Below, piece after piece: positions 45,408 through 51,564 of a stretch of DNA of 51,564 bases (positions are counted from its first letter, which is position 1; the number at the start of each line of letters is the position of its first letter). The notes below the pieces were generated by a model. It was not told the origin of the DNA. It saw only the letters and a program-made list of their open reading frames with translations, and ran no database searches. Both the position numbers and the translations under genes were made by a program. Source of the stretch: Bdellovibrionia bacterium (lineage in GTDB: Bacteria > Bdellovibrionota > Bdellovibrionia > Bdellovibrionales > JAGQZY01); contig JAUHWN010000010.1 in the NCBI GenBank assembly GCA_030424665.1, positions 1 through 51,564 of the forward strand, given 5' to 3'.

Positions 45408-45797
45408 CTAGCATCCCGATTTTTTCTCAGAGACTCTATTAATTATAACGACACCAAAAGTAACTAAAGCTATTCCTATAATTTTTTTAAAATTAATACT
45501 CTCTTCAAACCATAGAATCCCCAACAGTGCCACTCCAACCGTTCCACCACCGGCCCAAATAGGATAAGCAATACTGACGGGCAAGCTTTTCATTACACGA
45601 CTAACTAGATAGAGAGCGACTGCAAACGATGCCAAAGCTATTAATGTTGGAAAAGTCAGGGTAAAGCCTTTACTCAGACGCAAACTAATGGCACCTGCAA
45701 TTTCAAATGAGACAGCTATCGCAAGTTGAAGCCAAGCCGAGTTGGGAGTCTCATTTCTGGAATGACCTTGTTTATTAAAAACCTCATCAACCATCAA
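45408..45797 (-). CDS. SMR-family efflux protein, 129 aa
   Basis: Same fold as its neighbour, with VSFEIAGAISLRLS (helix 1 Glu) and AYPIWAGGGTVGVALLGILWFEES. The N-terminal extension of about 20 residues is unusual for the family. Paired unequal SMR subunits suggest an obligate heterodimer. The gene belongs to the operon facing ArsR. Confidence 0.85.
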   Translation of the reverse strand: MMVDEVFNKQGHSRNETPNSAWLQLAIAVSFEIAGAISLRLSKGFTLTFPTLIALASFAVALYLVSRVMKSLPVSIAYPIWAGGGTVGVALLGILWFEESINFKKIIGIALVTFGVVIINRVSEKKSGC

Positions 45798-45943
45798 ATT
45801 ATGCCCATTTTAGTGTTTGTATTGAGGTCTGTGCTCAAAAGCATTGTCCCACAACAGAGCAAAACGCCATTAAATAAGCCTATTTTTTTAACCTGCTGAT
45901 TTTTTATGCTTTTTCCCATTCTTTTCTCAATTCTAATGCTCAT
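45794..45943 (-). CDS. Possible small membrane protein, about 49 aa
   Basis: The stop overlaps the start of the SMR gene by 4 bases, which suggests a real leader gene. The start may be ATG at 45943 (MSIRIEKRMGK). One hydrophobic stretch contains a Cys pair (GLFNGVLLCCGTMLLS). No good ribosome binding site is seen, so it could be non-coding. Confidence 0.35.
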   Translation of the reverse strand: MSIRIEKRMGKSIKNQQVKKIGLFNGVLLCCGTMLLSTDLNTNTKMGII

Positions 45944-45960
45944 CGATGTTGAATTTAAAA

Positions 45961-45984
45961 CTATTACATGATATTGTGTAATAG
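45961..45984. promoter_or_regulatory. ArsR operator palindrome (24 bp)
   Basis: CTATTACA and TGTAATAG are perfect inverted halves separated by 8 bases, placed 25 bases before the ArsR start and upstream of the divergent SMR/CDF operon. Size and AT-rich form fit an ArsR/SmtB operator controlling both directions. Confidence 0.8.
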
Positions 45985-46009
45985 TCAATTTCAAATTGTT
46001 GGAGAAATT

Positions 46010-46399
46010 ATGAAAACGTGCAGGCCAGGTCCAAAATCTATAAAGAAACGAAAAATCATATCACCAGATACGGCCAGTGAGTTAATGGGTCTCTTTAAGG
46101 TTTTAACAAGTGAAACTCGGTTGCGATTAATTCACGCCCTGGTTTTAAAGGAAGAGCTGTGTGTTGGAGATTTAGCAAATATTGTTGAAATGAAACCACA
46201 GGCAGTCTCCAACCAATTACAACGCTTGGTAGATAAAGATATTGTGTCATCCAGAAGAGAAGGAAACCAAATCTATTACAAAATTAATGACCCTTGCGTG
46301 ATTAACCTACTTGAACTAGGACTTTGCCTTTTAGAAGAATCAAAAAAGAGGCGACCTCAGATGGAAAAATTTGAAGTCGCAAATATCATGGCAAATTAA
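46010..46399 (+). CDS. ArsR/SmtB-family metal-sensing repressor, 129 aa
   Basis: A winged helix (LTSETRLRLIHALVLKEELCVGDLANIVEMKPQAVSNQLQRLVDKDIVSSRREGNQIYYKI) with Cys in the ELCV motif and two more Cys in the last helix (DPCVINLLELGLCLLEES), a thiol set reminiscent of CmtR/CadC-type Cd/Pb sensors. The ATG at 46010 has a GGAGAA site. It should leave the palindrome at 45961-45984 when metal binds and release both the efflux operon and the downstream genes. Confidence 0.9.
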   Translation: MKTCRPGPKSIKKRKIISPDTASELMGLFKVLTSETRLRLIHALVLKEELCVGDLANIVEMKPQAVSNQLQRLVDKDIVSSRREGNQIYYKINDPCVINLLELGLCLLEESKKRRPQMEKFEVANIMAN

Positions 46400-46417
46400 A
46401 GGAGCGGGATACTTAGA

Positions 46418-47590
46418 ATGGCGACGAAACCTGTTGATGAAGTCATTACTCATCTTAAAAATGGCATTAAATATAAAAAATGCTGGAAGTGCGGCTGTCA
46501 ACAAGGAACAGTTAAGGCCATTGAAGATAAATTGGAAGAACTTAGTTCTTCGGATAAAGAAACAATTTTTCCTCTTCTTGAAGAGTCCAAAAAAACCTTT
46601 GAACCGGTTCAATATGATTGTCTAGGTTGCAAAATATGCTACCCGTCGGAAGTAACTAATTTTTTATCAGAAGCATATCCTGAAATTGAACTTGAACCTG
46701 ACGGCTGTGCAACGGATGATATTTTTGTAGAAGAAAGATCAGGGTGGCCGCCTCTTCCAGGCAACTACAAAATCATTCGTTTTGAAGCTCCTATTGCAGT
46801 ATGCACACTGAACTCCAAAGACTTAATAGATAAGATCGTTAATATTGGGCATCCTCGGATAAGTATTGTTGGTTCAATGAACACAGAAAACCTTGGAATT
46901 GAGAGGGTTATAAAAAACTTATCAACAAATCCCAATATTCGTTTTCTCATTTTATGTGGTGATGATTCCGAGCAAAAGATCGGACATTTACCAGGACAGT
47001 CACTAATAAGTTTATTTGAAAACGGTGTTGATCCCGAAAAAAAACGAATTATTGGTGCAAAAGGTAAGCGACCTCTTTTAAAAAATATTGATTTTGAAAG
47101 TATTGAACAAATCAAAGAACAAATTAAAGCCATTAATTTGATAGGCTGCACAGATTTGTCAGAAATTGAAAAGACAATAATTGAATGTGCTAGTAATGAA
47201 ACCAATCCATATCAAGGAAACATTCACATGGACGTTGATATAGAAAAGATTGAAGCAAAAAGCCCACCTCCTCTGAAATTAGATCCAAGTGGATACTTTG
47301 TAATCTATCCAGACAAAGATAAAAACATCATTACTGTTGAACACTATCAAAATACTGGTGTTTTAAATAAAATTGTTGAAGGTAGAGACATTGGCTCCAT
47401 CTATATGACTATTATAGAACACGAATTAGTCAGTAAGCTTGACCATGCTTCTTACTTAGGAAAAGAGTTGGCCAAGGCTGATGAGTTTCTAAGAATTGGC
47501 ACCCCTTATGTTCAAGATAAAGCACAAGACGTTGAACGGGTCGAAGCCCAAAGTGATATTAAAAGTTGTGCCTCTAAAAAATGTTGTTGA
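46418..47590 (+). CDS. MtrA-like (corrinoid-type) protein with Cys-rich ends, 390 aa
   Basis: The N-terminal 100 residues carry CWKCGC and CLGCKIC clusters, which could hold an iron-sulfur centre. Residues about 110-240 match the tetrahydromethanopterin S-methyltransferase subunit A pattern (PIAVCTLNSKDL, NTENLGIERVIKNL, FLILCGDD, IGHLPGQSLISLFENGVD, RIIGAKGKRP), including the GHxxGQ segment that in MtrA carries the proposed corrinoid-binding His. A DUF4346-like domain follows (YFVIYPDKDKNIITVEHYQ), then a CASKKCC tail. It may handle methyl or metal groups in this ArsR-controlled module. Reaction unknown. Confidence 0.75.
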   Translation: MATKPVDEVITHLKNGIKYKKCWKCGCQQGTVKAIEDKLEELSSSDKETIFPLLEESKKTFEPVQYDCLGCKICYPSEVTNFLSEAYPEIELEPDGCATDDIFVEERSGWPPLPGNYKIIRFEAPIAVCTLNSKDLIDKIVNIGHPRISIVGSMNTENLGIERVIKNLSTNPNIRFLILCGDDSEQKIGHLPGQSLISLFENGVDPEKKRIIGAKGKRPLLKNIDFESIEQIKEQIKAINLIGCTDLSEIEKTIIECASNETNPYQGNIHMDVDIEKIEAKSPPPLKLDPSGYFVIYPDKDKNIITVEHYQNTGVLNKIVEGRDIGSIYMTIIEHELVSKLDHASYLGKELAKADEFLRIGTPYVQDKAQDVERVEAQSDIKSCASKKCC

Positions 47591-47603
47591 TAACGGAGTT
47601 AAT

Positions 47604-48026
47604 ATGAATCGAAAATTAGGAATCATTTTATTGGTAGTTGCAACTATTGGAATTACGATTTGGCTAAAACCACAAATTTCAGCCGAGTCAGGCGGCCAGC
47701 TTTCCGAGGTCGAAAAAGTAAAAGCAGAAAATAAGGTCTTGCTATTTGCTGATCCTAGAGAAGCTGAATCCAGTTGTGGTTGCGCGGAAGTAATCAAAAC
47801 GGCAAGAAGCACATCTTCGATTCAAGGTGTCTTTTTTAAAGAGTTTGATCTTACTCAAAATGGTAACGAACTAAAAAAGTATTCTGTTCGAGTTTCCCCT
47901 ACGATTGTAATTTTAGATAAAAATAATAAAGAACAAATGCGGTTTGAGGGCGAAACACGAAGAGTAATAAAGGGGCTTCATCGTGCCATTACTTCTTTTA
48001 AAAATAGCGACAGTATAAATCGTTAA
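47604..48026 (+). CDS. Membrane-anchored thioredoxin-like protein, 140 aa
   Basis: The ATG at 47604 has a GGAG site and starts an N-terminal anchor (MNRKLGIILLVVATIGITIWL). The rest is a thioredoxin-like fold with a SSCGCAEVI cysteine motif in place of WCxxC and the cis-Pro loop VSPTIVILD. It would act in the periplasm as a thiol carrier, probably supplied with electrons by the CcdA-like protein downstream. Confidence 0.8.
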   Translation: MNRKLGIILLVVATIGITIWLKPQISAESGGQLSEVEKVKAENKVLLFADPREAESSCGCAEVIKTARSTSSIQGVFFKEFDLTQNGNELKKYSVRVSPTIVILDKNNKEQMRFEGETRRVIKGLHRAITSFKNSDSINR

Positions 48027-48056
48027 TTTTTCATCCGTTACAAAGGGGTAAATGTT

Positions 48057-48755
48057 TTGGATTTTATTCAGGCAATATGGACAAATATTAGTGCTTTTAT
48101 TTCTGGCTCAATGGAGTACGGAAGTTTTGTTGCCTTACCGCTTGCCTTTATCGGTGGGATTATTGCTGGTCTAAATCCTTGTTGCCTACCAATTTATCCC
48201 GCAGCAGCGGGCTGCTGTGCGGCCCTAAAAAAAGAAACTGTTCGTGGAAACATAGGAATTGCCACTCTTTTTATTTTAGGTGGAAGCGTCGTAACAACCA
48301 TTCTTGGAATTGTTTCTGGACTTGCTGGAGTCGTTTTTGGTCGGGTTGGTACATGGCCGTTTTATATAGTGTCGGCTGTTCCTATTATTTTTGGACTATA
48401 CCTTTTAAAAGTGATTCATTTTCGATTGCCGACGTTTTCCGGCTTTGACATGAAGGCACACGGACCTATTGGAGCCTTTTTCATGGGAGGATTACTTGGG
48501 ATCGTCATCACTCCTTGTGCGACTCCAATTCTAGCTGGTCTATTATCTTATGTAGCAACTACAGGTAATCCAACTTGGGGTGGGTTACTACTTTTTATTT
48601 ATGGAATTGGAATAGGAATCCCTATTATTCTAGTAGGGACCGCTTTTGCCTCAGTTATCGCACGATTATCTTCAGAGAAATCGCGTCGTTGGGCCGATTA
48701 TATTTCAGGAGCATTACTGATTGGTGTTGGTCTATATTTAATTTGGATAGCCTAG
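48057..48755 (+). CDS. CcdA/DsbD-like thiol-disulfide membrane protein, 232 aa
   Basis: Six membrane helices. The reactive cysteines are in NPCCLPIYPAAAGCC (helix 1) and ITPCATPILAGLL (helix 4), the layout of CcdA and the DsbD core, which pass reducing power across the membrane. The extra Cys residues in the first motif are unusual. TTG start at 48057. It likely feeds the thioredoxin-like protein encoded just upstream. Confidence 0.85.
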   Translation: MDFIQAIWTNISAFISGSMEYGSFVALPLAFIGGIIAGLNPCCLPIYPAAAGCCAALKKETVRGNIGIATLFILGGSVVTTILGIVSGLAGVVFGRVGTWPFYIVSAVPIIFGLYLLKVIHFRLPTFSGFDMKAHGPIGAFFMGGLLGIVITPCATPILAGLLSYVATTGNPTWGGLLLFIYGIGIGIPIILVGTAFASVIARLSSEKSRRWADYISGALLIGVGLYLIWIA

Positions 48756-49030
48756 TCTATTAATCTGCTTACTTTTTTTAGCCTCACTCTTAAACTGACG
48801 TATGAACGAATAAATTATTTTTTATTACCAAAACTCTATCGCTAATTGACATAGTTGGTTAGGACGGATAAATAAGAACTTCTACTAGCGGCTTGAACCT
48901 CATTTAGACTAGCTAGACACAAAATTCAGTACACTCCCTTGTAATACTAAGGTGGAAAAATATCGGCTTATCATTTCCCAAAAGCGGAAAAAAATATGCG
49001 ATTGAAGCCGTCTTTTCGGGATTCATTCTT
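48756..49030. other. Intergenic region before the CPBP remnant
   Basis: No gene or terminator hairpin seen in most of it. The last 110 bases are open in the frame of the CPBP gene and read as protein-like sequence (for example NIGLSFPKSGKKYAIEAVFSG) but lack any usual start codon. Confidence 0.4.
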
Positions 49031-49384
49031 GTGATGTTGGTTGGTCTATCACTTAAACTATTAGGGAGTTTTGAAATAAAATTTGAGCCAGATTTTAAAC
49101 TTATGATTGGCAATCTTTTTAGCAATTTTTATGAAGAGTTTATATATCGAGGAGTTTTATATGCCGCTTTGATAAAATTCTGGAAAAGACCACTTATGGC
49201 CTCCATTGGTTCATCGATTGTATTTTGCCAAGGTCACACGCAATACCCAACCCTTATCTTGAGTTTAGTTTTTCTTTCAGGACTCTATTGGTGTTTCTTA
49301 ACCTTACGAAGCAATAGCATCATTCCATCTTGGATCAGCCATTGTACGTTGGATTTTATCGCAGATTCAATCTTTGTAGTATAA
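49031..49384 (+). pseudogene. CPBP intramembrane protease, 5'-truncated
   Basis: Keeps the CPBP/CAAX-protease motifs EEFIYRGVLY (EExxxR) and VFCQGHTQYP, and the final helix with SHCTLDFIAD. Complete members have more N-terminal helices; here the frame is open upstream to about 48920 but without ATG, GTG or TTG, so the start seems lost. The GTG at 49031 would give only 117 residues. Probably a decaying gene. Confidence 0.6.
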
Positions 49385-49394
49385 AATCACGCAA

Positions 49395-49568
49395 CTAAAA
49401 TGGAAGTCTTTTGCCCGTTAGTTTTTGTGCAAATGGCTCTGACTTTGAGAGTCCCTTGTCAATTCTCTTGATCGCAGCTTTTTCAACATTAAATAGAAAC
49501 TCCTTGGCTGCATAACCTGATCCCAGAACAAACATGAGTGTAATGATTAGGTTGACGATTGTGTTCAT
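49395..49568 (-). CDS. 57-aa membrane or secreted protein coupled to the HTH gene
   Basis: The ATG at 49568 overlaps the stop of the HTH gene (ATGA) and has a strong AAAGGAGAAGG site. The product begins MNTIVNLIITLMFVLGSGYA, a signal or anchor, followed by a basic helix of about 35 residues. Function unknown. Position at the element's right end suggests a transfer or stability role. Confidence 0.65.
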   Translation of the reverse strand: MNTIVNLIITLMFVLGSGYAAKEFLFNVEKAAIKRIDKGLSKSEPFAQKLTGKRLPF

Positions 49569-50029
49569 TCCTTCTCCTTTGGTTGACGTTTAGGTTGATA
49601 AACACCTTCACGTTTTAAAATATCTATAATTACAGAGTGATCCCACTTCTTACCTCGCTTCTTAGTGGGAATCTTCATTTGGGTAAGTACGCGCGCTATG
49701 GAGGTCACTGTCAGCCCCTCGTTGACGTACATATCAATGATGGCTTTTTTGACGCTGGATTCTTGCTTGTGGTCGCTAACCTTGCCCGAAACAAGTTTTT
49801 GGCCGTACTTTAAATTGGCCTTGTGGCGCACTTCCTGCGCCTCAGTTTTCTTGATTTTGAAGCGGCGTAATTGCTTCTTAATTGTCGTTGGTCCGCACCC
49901 AAGGAGGACACTCATTTGTTTGACCGTGAGGCCATTTTCGAGGTAATTTTGCCGGAGAACAATTTCATTTTCATAGGCTGGAACTCTGAAAAATGGAATA
50001 ATTTCGACAACATAAGGTGGGGAGGACAA
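49565..50029 (-). CDS. HTH protein resembling the recombinase DNA-binding tail, about 154 aa
   Basis: Two helix-turn-helix units: ENGLTVKQMSVLLGCGPTTIKKQLRRF (residues about 31-57) and NEGLTVTSIARVLTQMKIPTKKRGKKWDHSVIIDILKREGVYQPK, the latter like the recombinase domain of serine recombinases. No catalytic domain. It may bind the element's end and act as a recombination directionality factor or regulator. The start (TTG at 50029) lies inside the 22-bp end repeat; the exact start is uncertain. Confidence 0.65.
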   Translation of the reverse strand: MSSPPYVVEIIPFFRVPAYENEIVLRQNYLENGLTVKQMSVLLGCGPTTIKKQLRRFKIKKTEAQEVRHKANLKYGQKLVSGKVSDHKQESSVKKAIIDMYVNEGLTVTSIARVLTQMKIPTKKRGKKWDHSVIIDILKREGVYQPKRQPKEKE

Positions 50030-50042
50030 AGTATGGGGTTTT
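50021..50042. repeat. End repeat matching the tRNA-Pro terminator arm
   Basis: This 22-bp segment is an inverted copy of 8662-8683 (20 of 22 positions). Its last 16 bases are a direct copy of 8707-8722 (14 of 16). GAGGACA (50022-50028) and TGTCCTC (50044-50050) also form a local inverted repeat. Candidate right attachment core. Confidence 0.6.
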
Positions 50043-50063
50043 ATGTCCTCTGCTCGACCAATT

Positions 50064-50104
50064 AAAAAAGCCGAGAGGACTCGAAGAGTCTTGTCGGCTT
50101 TTTT
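50064..50104 (+). terminator. Intrinsic terminator at the right end
   Basis: AAAAAAGCCGA (50064-50074) pairs with TCGGCTTTTTT (50094-50104), with a nested GACTC/GAGTC hairpin in the loop. A- and T-runs at both sides make it bidirectional. It lies directly after a CGACCA sequence, as tRNA terminators do. Confidence 0.85.
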
Positions 50105-50130
50105 ATTTTGCGGAGTTTGAATTTTAATTT

Positions 50131-50190
50131 GCGATGGTAGGACGGTCCCAGGGATCGAATCTACCTGAAAACACTATTGGTTTATTCGAC
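50131..50190. repeat. Repeat-family copy 1 (GCGATGGTAGG...)
   Basis: About 60 bases starting GCGATGGTAGGACGGTCCCA align with 51144-51203 with roughly three quarters identity. Read on the minus strand it contains a T-loop-like TTCGAT segment, but no complete tRNA can be folded. Confidence 0.7.
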
Positions 50191-50225
50191 GGTCCCAGGT
50201 ATTGGTTCTGTCTTCCCGACCATTT
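50190..50225 (+). repeat. Decayed copy of the tRNA-Pro 3' end (candidate attR)
   Basis: This 36-base stretch matches 8621-8656 of tRNA-Pro at 26 of 36 positions without gaps: GGTC, CAGGT, CTGTCT and CCCGACCATT are kept, while the T-loop is changed. A duplicated tRNA 3' end is the usual mark of integration at a tRNA gene. Confidence 0.65.
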
Positions 50226-50273
50226 AAGCTTTTAATGATGACCACGAAGTGGCTAGCGATAAAAGCTTTTTTT
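50226..50273 (+). terminator. Intrinsic terminator after the tRNA-like fragment
   Basis: AAGCTTTTA (50226-50234) pairs with TAAAAGCTT (50260-50268), with a nested CCAC/GTGG, followed by a T run. It starts directly after the CCATTT of the tRNA fragment and may be an original tRNA terminator. Confidence 0.8.
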
Positions 50274-50504
50274 GATTGGAGCCATGATTAGATCGGTGAT
50301 TGTAAGGCACTCAATACCCGAAATATCTTAATATCAACAAAACAAGAATAAGCGGTCCTTGGATAATGACAAGAAGTACGCCTTCAAAATTGGTATTTTG
50401 GTGCCTAATACCCTGCAGTGGACTGAGGTTTTCTGAAGATTTTTAATATCCAATAGCCTGCGTCTCCCCCCTGTGATAGGTGTTTTTCGATAAAGGGGGA
50501 TTAT

Positions 50505-51059
50505 ATGAAACTTAGTTTGATCATCTCAATAGGACTGGTTCTTGGTTTTACGCAAACAACTTTCGCTCATAGCATCAAAGGTGGGACTCGAGTCATTAAT
50601 AAAGTCGTGACTCTTAGATACGATAATCTCGGATGGACTTATTTGTGGACTCAGAAAGTTGAAACCAGTGATGGTGCTTTTTTACAGGTGGCCGTTGATG
50701 TTGAAGTCAACATGGAAGAGTGTCGAGGGAATGCCAATCAGTGGTGTGCCGTTAGAAAGGGAGAAACGCTTTACCAACTAAGACCTGATGCAACCTTTCG
50801 ACTCCTGGTAAATTACCCGCACCCGACTCGCCCCGGTGCCTATGCTAGCGTTTCAATAGACAAGCCCGTTCAAAGTCTCATACGAGTCGGAGCCCCTCCT
50901 TTTAAGCGAACCTGGAAAGAAACGTTGCACTTTCAAGTAAACATTCCCCATGTTACCGATGGGGAAGCCATTATTCGCATTCTTGGAAAACAAAACGACA
51001 ATGATGGTCCTAACCACCGAGTCGAAGTTAAGAACCTTTCGACATTTAGAATTCCATAA
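50505..51059 (+). CDS. Secreted protein of unknown function, 184 aa
   Basis: Signal peptide MKLSLIISIGLVLGFTQTTFA, then a beta-rich mature region of about 160 residues with one Cys pair (EECRGNANQWCAV). The ATG at 50505 has an AAAGGGGGAT site. No family recognised. It stands alone between repeats and ends at its own terminator (51094-51122). Confidence 0.75.
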   Translation: MKLSLIISIGLVLGFTQTTFAHSIKGGTRVINKVVTLRYDNLGWTYLWTQKVETSDGAFLQVAVDVEVNMEECRGNANQWCAVRKGETLYQLRPDATFRLLVNYPHPTRPGAYASVSIDKPVQSLIRVGAPPFKRTWKETLHFQVNIPHVTDGEAIIRILGKQNDNDGPNHRVEVKNLSTFRIP

Positions 51060-51093
51060 ATTTTTCAGTTCCGATTGACCATTGAGAAAGTAT

Positions 51094-51122
51094 AAAGCCA
51101 AGATTAAAGTCTCGGCTTTTTT
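51094..51122 (+). terminator. Intrinsic terminator of the 50505-51059 gene
   Basis: AAGCCaAGA (51095-51103) pairs with TCTcGGCTT (51110-51118) with one mismatch and a 6-base loop, followed by T residues. Confidence 0.7.
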
Positions 51123-51143
51123 ACTTGGTGCCATGGTTAGAAC

Positions 51144-51203
51144 TGCGATGGTAGGTCGGTCCCAGGAATCGAATCTCCTTGGAGAGCCGATTGGTTTATC
51201 GGC
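51144..51203. repeat. Repeat-family copy 2
   Basis: Second copy of the element at 50131-50190: it keeps GCGATGGTAGG, CGGTCCCAGG, ATCGAATCT and ATTGGTTTAT. Both copies follow a terminator by about 25 bases. Confidence 0.7.
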
Positions 51204-51564
51204 CTCGAAGTCTACGAGTATTGGCTTTCATGCGATTGATGGAGTGTTGATTGCTAATGCTAAATTGAGCTTTGTTGTAATTCACTCCGCCGCTCTTACC
51301 AGCGTATGAACCGCTAGATCCACCGCCAGAGTTTTTCGCATCAATTGCCGCCTGGAATTTATCGCAAGAAGTTTTGGGAGCCTTGGCCCACACACATTGC
51401 TTTTTCATTTTCCAAAGCTCGTAGATACTCTTTTTAGATAACTCCTTATCTTCAGCCTTTTTCTTCCATGAATCGATTTCTGCTTTTTTGACTTTTCGGG
51501 TGTGTAAGTTCGCCATCCATTCCCGACTACACTTATCATTAGATGCGTCGATTCCGTTAAATAC
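51196..51564 (-). CDS. Protein of unknown function, runs off the window
   Basis: An ATG at 51516 is present, but the frame is open to the window edge and the extra sequence (NGIDASNDKCSREW) reads as protein, so the gene probably starts outside. The visible 122 residues are basic and helical with Cys residues in KKQCVWAKAPKTSCDKF, then a Gly/Ser-rich tail. No family recognised. Confidence 0.6.
   Translation of the reverse strand, partial: VFNGIDASNDKCSREWMANLHTRKVKKAEIDSWKKKAEDKELSKKSIYELWKMKKQCVWAKAPKTSCDKFQAAIDAKNSGGGSSGSYAGKSGGVNYNKAQFSISNQHSINRMKANTRRLRGR

Larger units (their letters stand above)
50030..50504. other. Right junction of the element, no gene
   Basis: Contains, in order, the end repeat, a terminator, a repeat-family copy, a decayed tRNA-Pro 3' end and a second terminator (listed separately), then about 200 bases with no visible gene before the secreted-protein gene at 50505. 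Confidence 0.6.

Noticed and set aside
50131-50220. Functional second tRNA gene
   Set aside because: Only a T-arm-like piece and 3' end are present; no acceptor 5' strand, D arm or anticodon arm can be folded.
51082-51309. Plus-strand open frame starting at 51082
   Set aside because: It lies over a terminator and the repeat-family copy and overlaps the better-supported minus-strand gene at 51196.

Overview
The window is most likely from a Bdellovibrio-like bacterium (Bdellovibrionota). This is inferred from the many short secreted proteins of unknown function, a protein of the DUF4423/TIGR02147 style, and sigma-54 regulation; there is no rRNA or housekeeping marker to prove it. Chromosomal sequence lies at about 1-8650 and 50230-51564. 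Between them sits an integrative conjugative element (ICE) of about 41 kb, inserted at the 3' end of a tRNA-Pro(TGG) gene (8577-8653).

Left flank (1-8500): secreted or membrane proteins of unknown function (two are tandem paralogues), an HTH protein, an outer-membrane beta-barrel protein, a secreted endonuclease/exonuclease/phosphatase-family enzyme, a proline-rich lipoprotein, then the tRNA.

ICE left arm (8500-26100, nearly all minus strand): a large serine recombinase whose reading frame runs through the antisense of the tRNA; small regulators; a glycine-zipper lipoprotein; a replication-relaxation-like protein; an FtsK-type coupling ATPase; and a type IV secretion set read as VirB10, VirB9, VirB8, VirB6, VirB5, VirB4, VirB3 and VirB2. 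Two proteins resembling only sigma region 4 stand at the head of this operon. A three-gene unit (methyltransferase, class V aminotransferase, XRE-cupin regulator) is wedged between virB5 and virB4. No classical relaxase and no VirB11 were recognised.

ICE control centre (26100-35200): a sigma-54 activator, a secreted 160-residue protein, an OppA-like peptide-binding protein, an HExxH enzyme resembling alpha-ketoglutarate-dependent peptide beta-hydroxylases, and a hybrid histidine kinase form one plus-strand operon. A receiver-only protein and an HTH-like protein face it. Five 16-bp sites of the form CTACAA-N4-TTGTAG lie beside three sigma-54-type promoters: one for this operon, one for a divergent operon and one for the conjugation operon. 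My reading is that a peptide-like signal is sensed and conjugation is switched on through sigma-54. This is the most interesting system in the window.

ICE cargo (35300-50030): a run of small enzymes (GFA, tautomerase, YciI-like, DUF5946, GT39, GNAT, isochorismatase) that includes a Rad50/SMC-like ATPase with a 59-residue partner (possible phage defence); an IS256-family transposase; a metal or xenobiotic module (CDF transporter, two SMR pumps, ArsR regulator with a 24-bp operator palindrome, MtrA-like corrinoid-type protein, thioredoxin-like protein, CcdA-like membrane protein); a CPBP protease remnant; and a terminal pair encoding an HTH protein and a 57-residue membrane protein. The right end carries a decayed copy of the tRNA-Pro 3' end and stacked terminators.
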